A stretch of 64,000 nt of DNA from SZUA-430 sp964561925 (GCA_964561925.1 CAZLRW010000003.1:1-64000), one strand, 5' to 3'; positions 46,078 to 54,989 are shown, counted from the first letter of the stretch. Notes: generated from the sequence alone by a model not told the origin. Program-made: numbers and translations.

Positions 46078-46857
46078 ATGCCCGAAGCCGCCCACGTCTA
46101 CCAATCGCTCGTCGACGATCTGAACGCGCTGTTGCGCCTGAAGACGACCGTCATCGGCATGAAGCTGTTCGAGCGTGTCGAGGACATGGCCGCGATCCCG
46201 AAAATCCGCCGCCCGAAGGCGATCCACACGACGGATCAGATCGTGTCGATGGCCTCGCGCCTGAATTGGACGGTGGGCGTTACGGCCGAAGACCTCGCGG
46301 GCGCCCAGTGCCGCGCCGTCATCGGGCTTGCGCCCCAGGACGACGAATGGCTCTCCGGCAAACCCTACGTCGGCGTCTGGCATGAAGACGCGGCAAGCGC
46401 CCGCGCGCGGCAGGAGGCGCTCTCGGTTGTGCCCTTCGGCAAGTTCAAAGCGATGGCGGTTTCGCCGCTCGCGCAAGGCCGGCTCGACCCGCCGGACATC
46501 TGCCTCGTCTATGCGACGCCGGGACAGATGATCATCCTGATCAACGGTCTCCAATACCGCAACTACAAGCGCTTCGACTGGAGCGTCGTGGGCGAAACCG
46601 CCTGCGCCGACAGTTGGGGCCGCGCGCTCAAAACGGGCGAACCCTCACTCTCGCTCCCCTGCTTCGCCGAGCGCCGCTATGGCGGCGTGCCCGACGAAGA
46701 AATGCTGATGGCGCTCTCACCCGCGCATCTGCGCATCGCGATCGAAGGCATGAAGGCGCTCGCGAAGAACGGCCTGCGCTATCCCATCCCGCCCTACGGC
46801 ATCCAAAACGACGTGCGCGCAGGCCTTGGCGTGAGCTACGGCGGCGGCTCGACCTAG
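46078..46857 (+). CDS. DUF169 family protein
   Basis: 259 residues from ATG 46078, with GAGGA eight bases upstream; an open frame extends further 5' but overlaps the divergent amidohydrolase. LKTTVIGMKLFERVEDMAAI, WTVGVTAEDLAGAQCRAVIG, PDICLVYATPGQMIILINGL, ADSWGRALKTGEPSLSLPCF, AERRYGGVPDEEM match DUF169. Several conserved Cys suggest metal or redox chemistry; no function is established. Confidence 0.85.
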   Translation: MPEAAHVYQSLVDDLNALLRLKTTVIGMKLFERVEDMAAIPKIRRPKAIHTTDQIVSMASRLNWTVGVTAEDLAGAQCRAVIGLAPQDDEWLSGKPYVGVWHEDAASARARQEALSVVPFGKFKAMAVSPLAQGRLDPPDICLVYATPGQMIILINGLQYRNYKRFDWSVVGETACADSWGRALKTGEPSLSLPCFAERRYGGVPDEEMLMALSPAHLRIAIEGMKALAKNGLRYPIPPYGIQNDVRAGLGVSYGGGST

Positions 46858-46915
46858 CGCCGCCTTCCGCCCTGCTCTAACCTCGTCGGCCCACATGTAA
46901 CCGCCGGCTCGACGC

Positions 46916-48940
46916 ATGCAGGATGCCGCCCTTCCGCGAAAGCGCGCGACGATCGTGTCGATCGACGTCGCCGGCTATTCGGAAATGACCGAGGCGGATC
47001 AGACCAAGACGGCCGCCGAAGTGGCCGCGCTGCGCCGCACGATCGAAGCGCTCGCGCGCGACCAGGACGGGCGCGTGTTCAACACGGCGGGCGACGGCTT
47101 CATGCTCGAGTTCGCGTGCGCGCAAGCCGCACTCACGGCCGCGAACATGCTATGCGAGCGCGAGACGCTTCCCCTGCGCGTCGGCGTCCACAGCGACGAG
47201 GTCTTCGTAACCGCGACCGGCGACCTGCTCGGCCACGGCGTCAACATCGCCGCGCGTCTTCAGCAGCTCGCCGATCCCGGCACGGCTCTTGTTTCGATCG
47301 ATGCGCGGCGCGAAGCGGCGGGAACGCTGATTGAGCGGCTGCGCCCGAAAGGCCTCCTACGTCTCGACAAGATGGCCGCGACGATCGAAGCGTTCGCGCT
47401 GATCCCGGCAACCGGCGTGCGTCAGGCCAAGACGCGCGAACCGCTTCTCGCCGTGTTGCCGTTCGACAATCTCTCCGGCGGCGAAGCGATGCAGTTTTTC
47501 TCGGACGGTGTTTCCGACGAAATCCTGGAAGCCGTCGCGCGCACGCCGGGTCTGAAACTGATCGGGCGCACGTCATCCTTCCAGTTCCGCGGCCCGCGCA
47601 AGGCCGAAGCGGCCGCAGCGCTCCACGCGACCCACATCCTCGACGGCACGGTCCGCCGCGCGGGAAGCCGCATGCGCGTCCATGCGCAACTCACCGACGA
47701 AGGCGGCACGTTGATCTGGTCCGAGAAGTACGACGCCGACATCGCCGACGCGTTCAACGTTCAAGACACGATCGCCGCCCAAGTCGCCTCGGCGCTCGAG
47801 CAAGCGTTGCCGCGCCACAAACGCAAGACGCCGAAGGTCGACCACGTTGCGTATGACCTCTATCTGCGCGCGCGCCCTCTGGTGAAGGACCTTTCGGAGG
47901 AAGACGCCCGCCGGGCGGAACCGCTGCTGCAACAGGTCATCGCCCGCGCCCCCGATTTCGCCCAAGCTTGGGCGACGCTCGCCATGGCCCGTTCGATCGT
48001 GCTTCCGCCGCATGACGACGCGCAGGACGATCCCGCGCACGAGGCGGCGACGGCGGCGGCGAACCGCGCGCTTGCGCTCGATCCCGACTGCGCGGACGCA
48101 CTCGTGGCGCTGGCCGTGCTCAAGCCCGCGTTCACGAGCCACGGCGAGAAGTTGCAGCTGTGCGAACAGGCCGTGGCGCTCGCGCCGAACGACCCTCTCG
48201 TGGCAGCCGCCTGCGACGGCGCGTTAATCTCCGTCGGACGCGTGCGGGAAGCAATCCGCCATCTTGAGGCTGCGGCGACGCTCGACCCGCTCTCGCCGAT
48301 GTTCGTGAGTTCGCACGCGTTCCACCTGCGCTCCGTCGGCCGCACGGACGAGGCCCTGTCGCGCATCGACGACGCCGCGCGGCGCTTCCCCGACGCGCCC
48401 TGGGTCTGGATTCGCCGTTGGACGCTTCTGTTCCTGAGCGGCCGGCGCGACGAGGCGGCCGCGATGTGCGCTGAGGGCACGCCCCTCCCGTCCGGCATAA
48501 CGGCCAAGGACACGGCGACGCTGCGCTTTGCCCACATGGTGTTCGCATTGCCAAAGGCTCAGCGCGAACAGGCGCTGCGCGCGCTGCTCGATCCTGCGCG
48601 CGAGCCGACCTTGCTGCTTCAATACTGCGCCTTCGCCGCGGAGGCGGAGTGCGCCGACATCGCATATGAGTTCATGTTCAAGGCGCTCGACACCCGCCGG
48701 CCGATCAGCGGGCAGAACTATGGCGGCCGCGCGATGAGCCGCGCGTTTCGCCTCTCGACGTTGTTCGGCTTCGTGGGCGCAGCCTTGCGCCGCGACCCGC
48801 GCTTCCCCGCGTTTTGCGCCCGCGTCGGTCTCGCCGACTATTGGTGCACGTCGCAGAATTGGCCCGACTGCGTCGACGAGGTCAAAGGCCTCTACGACTT
48901 CCGCGACGCGTGCGAGAAAGCGGCGGCAGCAAAGCTGTAA
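46916..48940 (+). CDS. Class III adenylate cyclase fused to TolB-like and TPR domains
   Basis: 674 residues. The N-terminal cyclase domain (about 8-150) has VSIDVAGYSEM and NTAGDGFMLEF (metal Asp residues) and GHGVNIAARLQQ. It is followed by a TolB-like domain (LLAVLPFDNLSGGEAMQFFS, DGVSDEILEAVARTPGLKLI) and a helical TPR array (about 310-640). This cyclase-TolB-TPR layout is widespread in Alphaproteobacteria. The cyclase half lacks the Lys of the other cyclase at 7254, so nucleotide choice is less clear. No signal peptide or membrane helix. Confidence 0.85.
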   Translation: MQDAALPRKRATIVSIDVAGYSEMTEADQTKTAAEVAALRRTIEALARDQDGRVFNTAGDGFMLEFACAQAALTAANMLCERETLPLRVGVHSDEVFVTATGDLLGHGVNIAARLQQLADPGTALVSIDARREAAGTLIERLRPKGLLRLDKMAATIEAFALIPATGVRQAKTREPLLAVLPFDNLSGGEAMQFFSDGVSDEILEAVARTPGLKLIGRTSSFQFRGPRKAEAAAALHATHILDGTVRRAGSRMRVHAQLTDEGGTLIWSEKYDADIADAFNVQDTIAAQVASALEQALPRHKRKTPKVDHVAYDLYLRARPLVKDLSEEDARRAEPLLQQVIARAPDFAQAWATLAMARSIVLPPHDDAQDDPAHEAATAAANRALALDPDCADALVALAVLKPAFTSHGEKLQLCEQAVALAPNDPLVAAACDGALISVGRVREAIRHLEAAATLDPLSPMFVSSHAFHLRSVGRTDEALSRIDDAARRFPDAPWVWIRRWTLLFLSGRRDEAAAMCAEGTPLPSGITAKDTATLRFAHMVFALPKAQREQALRALLDPAREPTLLLQYCAFAAEAECADIAYEFMFKALDTRRPISGQNYGGRAMSRAFRLSTLFGFVGAALRRDPRFPAFCARVGLADYWCTSQNWPDCVDEVKGLYDFRDACEKAAAAKL

Positions 48941-48996
48941 CGGCTTGCACGTGTGCCCCTTGGTGCTGCTAGGATCGCGCCCAAGGAGATATTCAC

Positions 48997-49962
48997 ATGA
49001 AAGACTTCGCAGGAAAAATCGCCGTCATCACCGGCGGCGGCACCGGCATGGGCCGCGAACTCGCCAAACAACTCGTCGCCGAAGGCTGCACCGTCGCCAT
49101 GTGCGACGTCTCGGCCGAAAACATGGCGGAGACGAAACGCCTCGCCCAAGCCAGCGCCCCGCAAGGCACGCGCGTCATGACGTTCGTAGCCGACGTGTCG
49201 AGCGAAGAGCAGATCGTGAAGTTCCGCGACGCCGTCGCGCGCGAACTCGACACCGACCGCATCCACCTTCTGTTCAACAACGCCGGCATCGGCGGCGGGC
49301 CGAGCTTCATCACCTCCCCGCGCGACGAATGGGAAAAGACGTTCAACGTCTGCTGGTACGGCGTCTATTATTCCTGCCGCGCGTTCATGCCGATGATCCT
49401 GAAGGCGAACGAAGCGCACATCGTCAACACGTCGAGCGTCAACGGTTTCTGGGCCTCGCTCGGGCCGACGCGCGCACACACCGCTTATCCGGCCGCGAAG
49501 TTCGCGGTGAAGGGTTTCACGGAGGGCCTGATCAACGACCTGCGCTTGAACGCGCCGCACGTGAAGTGCTCGCTCGTCATGCCTGGTCACATCGGCACGT
49601 CGATCGTCGAAAACTCGCGCAAAGTTCTAACCGGCCACGGCATCGCCGAGATGAGCGCGGCCGAAATCGCCGACGCCAGGCGCGCGATCAAGGCGATGGG
49701 CTTCCCCGCCGACGCGCTCAGCGACGAACAAGTCCGCCAGATGATCGCGGAACGCGCCCGCCAATTCGAAGCCGACGCACCGACCAGCGCCGCCGAGGCC
49801 GCGACGATCATCCTGAACGGCGTGCGCAACGAACAATGGCGCATCCTGATCGGCAAGGACGCCGAAACGATGGACCACCTCGTCCGCGAAGCCCCGGAAC
49901 AAGCCTACGAACAAATCTTCGTCGACCGCCTCCGCGCCGCCGGCCACTGGCGCGCGTTCTAG
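48997..49962 (+). CDS. Short-chain dehydrogenase/reductase
   Basis: 321 residues, longer than the typical 250 because of a C-terminal helical extension. Rossmann motif ITGGGTGMG, NNAG, catalytic Ser in NTSSVNG and Y-P-A-A-K. The cofactor-specific residue after beta-2 is Asp (MCDVS), favouring NAD(H). AAGGAG lies about 8 bases before the ATG. Substrate unknown. Confidence 0.9.
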   Translation: MKDFAGKIAVITGGGTGMGRELAKQLVAEGCTVAMCDVSAENMAETKRLAQASAPQGTRVMTFVADVSSEEQIVKFRDAVARELDTDRIHLLFNNAGIGGGPSFITSPRDEWEKTFNVCWYGVYYSCRAFMPMILKANEAHIVNTSSVNGFWASLGPTRAHTAYPAAKFAVKGFTEGLINDLRLNAPHVKCSLVMPGHIGTSIVENSRKVLTGHGIAEMSAAEIADARRAIKAMGFPADALSDEQVRQMIAERARQFEADAPTSAAEAATIILNGVRNEQWRILIGKDAETMDHLVREAPEQAYEQIFVDRLRAAGHWRAF

Positions 49963-49980
49963 GCCTGGGACCGCCGGCAT

Positions 49981-50060
49981 CCTGGGAGCGCCGGCTTCTA
50001 GCCGGCACTTCTATGAGGTTGAACGTCGGCAAGAGCCGGCTGGAAGCCGGCGCTCCCAGG
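49981..50060. repeat. 26-bp inverted repeat element
   Basis: Arms 49981-50006 (begins CCTGGGAGCGCCGGCTTC) and 50035-50060 match as inverted repeats in 25 of 26 positions around 28 bases; each arm itself contains GCCGGC palindromes. A degenerate partial copy (CCTGGGACCGCCGGCAT) lies just upstream at 49964-49980. It fills the gap between the SDR gene and the beta-lactamase gene. Resembles widespread mobile or REP-like intergenic palindromes. Confidence 0.8.
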
Positions 50061-50075
50061 CGAACGTTCACGGTG

Positions 50076-50089
50076 GTGACCAACGTCAC
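50076..50089. promoter_or_regulatory. TGAC-N4-GTCA dyad upstream of beta-lactamase gene
   Basis: GTGACCAACGTCAC, a 5-4-5 inverted repeat, 35 bases before the beta-lactamase ATG. It shares the form of the dyads at 37505 and 43441. A possible operator; no regulator gene of the AmpR or BlaI type is adjacent. Confidence 0.35.
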
Positions 50090-50124
50090 TGGCCGTCGTC
50101 CGCGCCTCAGGCAAAGGTGCCCCC

Positions 50125-51021
50125 ATGACCAACTCACTCTCCCGCCGCAGCGTCCTTGCGATCGGCGCCGCAACCCTGCTCGTCCCGCCCGCGCGCGCAG
50201 GCGAACCGTTCACCCCCGCCGACGCCCTCGCCAGGCTCGAAGCCAACGTCGGCGGCCGCCTTGGCGTGTGCGTGCTCGACACCGCGACCGGGCGCAAGCT
50301 CGTCCATCGCGCCGGCGAGCGCTTCGCCATGTGCTCGACCTTCAAGCTGCCGCTCGCGGCCGCCGTCCTGCGCGAGGCCGACCGCGGCAAGATGAAGCTC
50401 GACACGTTCGTCCCCTACACCAAGGCCGACATGATGTTCCACGCGCCGGTGACCGAAGCGAACCTCGCCAAGGGCGGCATGACCGTCGGCGCGCTTGCGG
50501 AGGCCGCACAGAAGCAAAGCGACAATCCGGCCGCGAACCTGTTGCTGAAGCAGCTCGGTGGTCCCGCCGGCTTCACGCAGTTCTTCCGCGATCTCGGGGA
50601 CACGGTTACCCGCATCGACCGCTACGAGCCCGAGATGAACCGCGTCGTGCCCGGCGACGACCGCGACACGACCACGCCGGCCGCCAAAGCCGCAACGCTT
50701 GCGAAGATATTGACGACCGATGTCCTAGCGCCCGCCTCGCGCGATCTCCTGATCCAATGGATGATCGACACCAAAACGGGCGCCAAGCGCCTCCGCGCCG
50801 GGTTTCCGAAGGATTGGCGCGCAGGCGATAAGACCGGCACCGGTTACGACGACATCAGCGGCAAGGTCAACGACGTCGCGATCGCCTGGCCGCCGGGCAA
50901 GGCGCCGCTCATCGTGACCGCCTACTACAACACTGCCGGCCCCGCCGACGACGTCAGCGACAAAGACCAAGCCGTCCTCGCCGAAGTCGGCCGCATCGTA
51001 GCCGAGTGGGCTGCGGCCTGA
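50125..51021 (+). CDS. Class A beta-lactamase, TAT-exported
   Basis: 298 residues. Twin-arginine signal (SRRSVLAIGAATLLVPPARA). All class A motifs: S71-T-F-K74, S132-D-N, E168-P-E-M-N172 (general-base Glu) and K236-T-G. Cys70 precedes the active Ser as in some carbapenemases, but the matching Cys after KTGT is absent, so that disulfide cannot form. It should hydrolyse penicillins and possibly cephalosporins; the spectrum cannot be read. Codon use matches neighbours and no mobile gene is adjacent, so it looks chromosomal and resident. Confidence 0.93.
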   Translation: MTNSLSRRSVLAIGAATLLVPPARAGEPFTPADALARLEANVGGRLGVCVLDTATGRKLVHRAGERFAMCSTFKLPLAAAVLREADRGKMKLDTFVPYTKADMMFHAPVTEANLAKGGMTVGALAEAAQKQSDNPAANLLLKQLGGPAGFTQFFRDLGDTVTRIDRYEPEMNRVVPGDDRDTTTPAAKAATLAKILTTDVLAPASRDLLIQWMIDTKTGAKRLRAGFPKDWRAGDKTGTGYDDISGKVNDVAIAWPPGKAPLIVTAYYNTAGPADDVSDKDQAVLAEVGRIVAEWAAA

Positions 51022-51047
51022 AACAGCCGCTCCTTTTCAAGAGAGAA

Positions 51048-51328
51048 TTGAAACACGAAGCACACCAAGAACACCAAGATGCCCGTGCGCGCTTTCGAGG
51101 TTGGTGAAGCGAACAATCAGCAAGGTTTCACGCCAAGACGCCAAGACGCCAAGAAGCCGTGCCTCTTCTTTTGGCGCGTAGCGCCAGTCAGCCGGTTTGA
51201 TAGCGCCTGCGGCGCCGAAGAAGGCTTAGAGTCTTTGCGTCTTGGCGTGAAACACAACGTACGCTCAGCACAAAGACAGAAAGGCGCCCACGAGCGTCTT
51301 GGTGTTCTTGGTGTGCTTCGTGTTTCAA
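51048..51328. repeat. Nested palindromic intergenic element, copy C
   Basis: Outer arms 51048-51078 and 51298-51328 are a perfect 31-bp inverted repeat related to the inner arms of copies A and B. Nested inside are arms 51125-51147 and 51231-51253 (22 of 23 paired; GTTTCACGCCAAGACGCCAA start) and an imperfect innermost pair around 51161-51225. It occupies most of the 401-base gap 51022-51422, which contains no gene. Confidence 0.85.
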
Positions 51329-51422
51329 ATCTTCCTTCTTGTCCGCCCCCTTGGCACGCGCGCACGCCGGGTCTAGCCTTCCCCGACAAGGCATTCGAAC
51401 AACGCCACCGGAGGAGACCCCC

Positions 51423-52673
51423 ATGTCGGCCGCACCGCAAGTCGCGCGCGAAGGTCGCGCATGGACCCTGCCGCTCTCGCAAATCGACGTGAGCAAAGCC
51501 GAACTCTTCGAACGCGGCGAACACTGGGACTACTTCGCGAGGCTCCGCCGCGACGACCCCGTGCACCACACCGCCGAAAGCGACTTCGGCCCCTATTGGT
51601 CGATCACGAAGTTCAAGGACATCGTCCAAGTCGAGACCAGCCACAACATCTTCTCCTCTTATCCTGAGATCGTGATCGGCGACGCGCCGGGCGATTTCCG
51701 TCCGCCGATGTTCATCGCCATGGATCCGCCCATCCACGACGACCACCGCAAGACGGTGAACCCGGCGGTCAGCCCCGCGCGCCTCGCCGAACTCGAGCCC
51801 CTGATCCGCGAACGCGCCGGCAAGATCCTGGACGCGCTCCCGCGCAACGAGACGTTCAACTGGGTCGACCGCGTTTCGATCGAACTCACGACGCAGATGC
51901 TGGCGACGCTGTTCGACTTCCCGTTCGAGGACCGTCACCTGCTGCCCTATTGGTCCGACGTGACGACGTCCTCGCCGACCGTCGGCAACGACTCGCTGCC
52001 GATGGAGCGGCGCAGGGAAATCCTGATGGAATGCCTCGCCTATTTCACCCGGCTCTGGAACGAGCGCGTGAACGCCGACAAGCCGGGCTTCGACTTCATC
52101 TCGCTGCTCGCGCGCGGACCGTCGACCAAGGACATGTACAAGGACCCGATGCTCTTCATCGGCACGCTAATGCTCTTGATCGTCGGCGGCAACGACACGA
52201 CGCGCAACTCGATCTCGGGCGGCGTCGTCGCGCTGAACCAGAACCCGCGCGAATACGACAAGCTGCGCGCGAATCCGGGCCTGATCCCCTCGATGGTATC
52301 GGAGATCATCCGCTGGCAGACGCCCTTCGCCCACATGCGCCGCACCGCGGTCGCGGACGGCATCATCGGCGGCAAGACAATCAAAAAGGGCGACAAGATC
52401 GTCATGTGGTACATCTCCGGCAACCGCGACGAGACCGAGATCGACCGCCCGAACGAGTTCATCATCGACCGACCGAACCCGCGCCATCACCTGTCGTTCG
52501 GCTTCGGCATCCACCGCTGCATGGGCAACCGCGTCGCCGAGATGCAGCTGAAGATCGTCTGGGAAGAAATCCTGAAACGCTTCCCCAAGATCGAACTCGT
52601 GGGCGAACCCGTGCGTGTGAAATCGAACTTCGTCCACGGCTTCGAAAGCGTGCCGGTGCGGATACCTGGGTGA
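51423..52673 (+). CDS. Cytochrome P450, CYP153-type
   Basis: 416 residues from ATG 51423, with GGAGGAGA upstream. I-helix LLIVGGNDTTRNSISGG (about 250-266), K-helix EIIRWQTP, AHMRRTA, and heme loop FGFGIHRCMGNR with ligand Cys366. The NDTTRNSISGG and HRCMGNR forms are characteristic of CYP153 terminal alkane/fatty-acid hydroxylases. These need a ferredoxin and ferredoxin reductase; neither is in the window. Soluble cytoplasmic enzyme. Confidence 0.9.
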   Translation: MSAAPQVAREGRAWTLPLSQIDVSKAELFERGEHWDYFARLRRDDPVHHTAESDFGPYWSITKFKDIVQVETSHNIFSSYPEIVIGDAPGDFRPPMFIAMDPPIHDDHRKTVNPAVSPARLAELEPLIRERAGKILDALPRNETFNWVDRVSIELTTQMLATLFDFPFEDRHLLPYWSDVTTSSPTVGNDSLPMERRREILMECLAYFTRLWNERVNADKPGFDFISLLARGPSTKDMYKDPMLFIGTLMLLIVGGNDTTRNSISGGVVALNQNPREYDKLRANPGLIPSMVSEIIRWQTPFAHMRRTAVADGIIGGKTIKKGDKIVMWYISGNRDETEIDRPNEFIIDRPNPRHHLSFGFGIHRCMGNRVAEMQLKIVWEEILKRFPKIELVGEPVRVKSNFVHGFESVPVRIPG

Positions 52674-52785
52674 GGCAGAACGCGATAGCACGTTTACGTT
52701 CAGCGAACAGAAGCGAGCCTCCTTTCACCTTGGTGCGCCCGGCGCCGGAGCATATGCTCTCGCGGTCATCGGTGGAGCGAACGCA

Positions 52786-53112
52786 ATGGACAGCCAGTCG
52801 GATCAGTGGTTTTGGGTTATCTTCGCGCTGATAGTTGGTCTGATGCTCTACAGCGTCGTGACCAAAGGGTGGAAAGGCTCGCTCTTCAACGCTCGAATTT
52901 CAAAATCCTACGATAAGATTGCCCAAGCCGGAGGCGGCTTGATGCGAGGTCACATAAGGGTCCACCTGCTTGAAACAACGCCACAACGCAACATTGGAAT
53001 TGAGATCGTTTGGACATCATTCCTCAGCTGGCAAATGATGCCGGTTAAGCTGAGCCAAGACGCGGCACGGCGTCTCATCAACGACCTCTCCGCCGCAATC
53101 GAGAGCGCATAA
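52786..53112 (+). CDS. Small single-helix membrane protein
   Basis: 108 residues. One helix (about 8-25, WFWVIFALIVGLMLYSVV) then a soluble domain with IRVHLLETTPQRNIGIEIVW and LSQDAARRLINDLSAAIESA. GGAG lies seven bases before the ATG. Its base composition is noticeably more AT-rich than its neighbours. No family recognised. Confidence 0.6.
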   Translation: MDSQSDQWFWVIFALIVGLMLYSVVTKGWKGSLFNARISKSYDKIAQAGGGLMRGHIRVHLLETTPQRNIGIEIVWTSFLSWQMMPVKLSQDAARRLINDLSAAIESA

Positions 53113-53117
53113 CCCTC

Positions 53118-53912
53118 GTGACCATCGCCGCACTACTCTTCGTCAACGCCCTGATCACGGCGCTCTGCTTCTTCGCGCTGTGGCTCGTAGCCCTGCGTCT
53201 GAAGGACGTCAGCTTCATCGACAGCTGGTGGGCGCTGGGCCTCGTCGTGACGGCGTGGGTCAGCTTCATGAACGCGGAACCGTCGACGCCGCACGCGCCG
53301 CTTCTGACCACGCTCTGCACGCTTTGGGGCTTGCGCCTCGGCCTCTATCTTCTCTGGCGTTGGCGGAGCCACGGCGTCGACCGCCGCTACGCCGCGATCC
53401 TGGGCAAGGCGCAATCGCACCGCGGTTGGAGCTTCGCCTGGGCCGCCCTCGTCATGGTTTTCGCACTGCAGGCGCCGCTGCAGTGGATCGTGAGCCTGCC
53501 CGTCCAACTCGGGCAGATGACCACGGCGACAACCCTCGGCACGCTCGCCTATGCGGGCACCGCCCTCGCGCTCGCCGGCATCGCGTTCGAAACGATCGGC
53601 GATTGGCAGCTCACCCGCTTCCGCGCGAACCCGGAGAACAGAGGCAAGGTCCTCGACACCGGCCTCTGGCGCTACACGCGCCATCCGAACTATTTCGGCG
53701 ACGCCTGCGTCTGGTGGGGCCTCTGGCTGATCGCCGCCGACGCCGGCTTCGCCGCCTGGTCGCTGCCCGGACCCGTGCTGATGACCTATCTGCTGACGAG
53801 CTTAAGCGGCATGCCCACCGTCGAAGGCCACCTCGCGCGCACGAAACCCGGCTACGCCGACTACGTCGCCCGCACCTCGGCTTTCATCCCGCTGCCTCCG
53901 AAGCGCGCCTGA
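53118..53912 (+). CDS. DUF1295 (steroid 5-alpha-reductase-like) membrane protein
   Basis: 264 residues, start GTG 53118, five bases after the previous stop. Six to seven helices with DVSFIDSWWALG at the N-terminus and the reductase/methyltransferase-like C-terminal motif LWRYTRHPNYFGDACVWWGL, then EGHLARTKPGYADYVARTSA. The family shares the 5-alpha-reductase/isoprenylcysteine methyltransferase fold. Substrate unknown. Confidence 0.85.
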   Translation: MTIAALLFVNALITALCFFALWLVALRLKDVSFIDSWWALGLVVTAWVSFMNAEPSTPHAPLLTTLCTLWGLRLGLYLLWRWRSHGVDRRYAAILGKAQSHRGWSFAWAALVMVFALQAPLQWIVSLPVQLGQMTTATTLGTLAYAGTALALAGIAFETIGDWQLTRFRANPENRGKVLDTGLWRYTRHPNYFGDACVWWGLWLIAADAGFAAWSLPGPVLMTYLLTSLSGMPTVEGHLARTKPGYADYVARTSAFIPLPPKRA

Positions 53913-53969
53913 CTTGCCACACCGATGCAAGTCTGGTGTTGCTTGCCGCAGGTCCGGTTGAGGCAAGCC

Positions 53970-54533
53970 ATGACACCCAGAATCCAGCCCATGCGTCGCG
54001 AGGACGCCGCCCCGGAGGTCGCCGCGCTCTACGATCTCATGGAGAAGATGGGCAACCCTCCGCCGAATATGCATCTGACATTCGGCAAGAACCCCGGCCT
54101 CTATGCGAAATGGTTGCCCTTCGCGACCTACATCATTCCCGCGTCGTCCTTGGCGCCGCGCGACCGTCAGATCCTGATCCTTCGCTCAGCCTTCAATTGG
54201 CGCTGCGGTTATGCCTGGTCGCAGCATGTTCGCATCTCAAAGCGCCTGTCGGTCCTCGGCGACACCGAAATCGCAGCCCTCGAAGGAGCGGACGTCTACG
54301 GCTGGAGCGCAAAAGAGGCGGCGCTGATCCGCGCCTGCGACGACGGCGCGAAGGCCGCACGCATCAGCGATGAAACCTGGGCCATGCTCACACCCCACTA
54401 TGCGGAGCACGAACTCCTCGACATCGTTTTCACCATCGGTCAATACGCCCTCATCGCATTCGCCCTCAACTCGCTCGAGGTACAGCTCGACGAGGGCTTA
54501 TCGCTGCCCGCATGGTCAATTCGCAAGGCGTGA
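53970..54533 (+). CDS. Carboxymuconolactone decarboxylase family protein
   Basis: 187 residues from ATG 53970, with GAGG six bases upstream. APRDRQILILRSAFNWRCGY, AWSQHVRISKRLSV is the CMD/AhpD helix pair; only a single Cys with W-x-x-H is present rather than the redox CxxC of AhpD. So it is a CMD-type protein without clear peroxidase chemistry. Role unknown. Confidence 0.82.
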   Translation: MTPRIQPMRREDAAPEVAALYDLMEKMGNPPPNMHLTFGKNPGLYAKWLPFATYIIPASSLAPRDRQILILRSAFNWRCGYAWSQHVRISKRLSVLGDTEIAALEGADVYGWSAKEAALIRACDDGAKAARISDETWAMLTPHYAEHELLDIVFTIGQYALIAFALNSLEVQLDEGLSLPAWSIRKA

Positions 54534-54539
54534 GACTGC

Positions 54540-54989
54540 CTAAGGCCGCGTCAGCGGTTTGTCCTTGATCACATCCAAATTGCCCCGGCCCGGCACGAAG
54601 TTCGCCTCGATGCGGATGCCGTCCGGATCCTCGAACAGGATCGAGTAGTAGCCGGGCGCCCAAGGCCCATCGTCGGGCGAGCGAATGATCTTCGCCCCGA
54701 ACGCCTTCACCGCCTTGTGCAATTGATCGACGTCCTCGCGCGAGCGCAGGCGGAAGCAGAAATGATGCAGCCCGATCCGCCATTGATCGAACGGCTGATC
54801 GCGATGCTCGGCCGCCGCCGCGTTGATCAGCACGCCCGTCCGCCCGCCGATGCAATAGAACACGTCCGGCGCGTCGTACTGGATCGTCATGCCGAACGTC
54901 TCGTGCAGCAGCATGTGGTAGAAAGGCCGGCTGCGCGCGACGTCGCGCACGGTGAGCTGAATATGGGCGATGCCGTTGGGATCGATCAT
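54540..54989 (-). CDS. VOC/glyoxalase-fold protein
   Basis: 149 residues. Two beta-alpha-beta-beta-beta units: IAHIQLTVRDVARSRPFYHM, LLHETFGM and GLHHFCFRLRSREDVDQLHK, ending YYSILFEDPDGIRIEANFVP. Metal-ligand candidates His9, His75 and Glu near the end fit a metal-dependent dioxygenase or glyoxalase. Substrate unknown. Convergent with the CMD-type gene. Confidence 0.85.
   Translation of the reverse strand: MIDPNGIAHIQLTVRDVARSRPFYHMLLHETFGMTIQYDAPDVFYCIGGRTGVLINAAAAEHRDQPFDQWRIGLHHFCFRLRSREDVDQLHKAVKAFGAKIIRSPDDGPWAPGYYSILFEDPDGIRIEANFVPGRGNLDVIKDKPLTRP

Noticed and set aside
51048..51328. Copy C as an insertion sequence
   Set aside because: At 281 bases with nested arms and no transposase frame or clear target-site duplication, it is a non-autonomous palindromic element rather than an IS.
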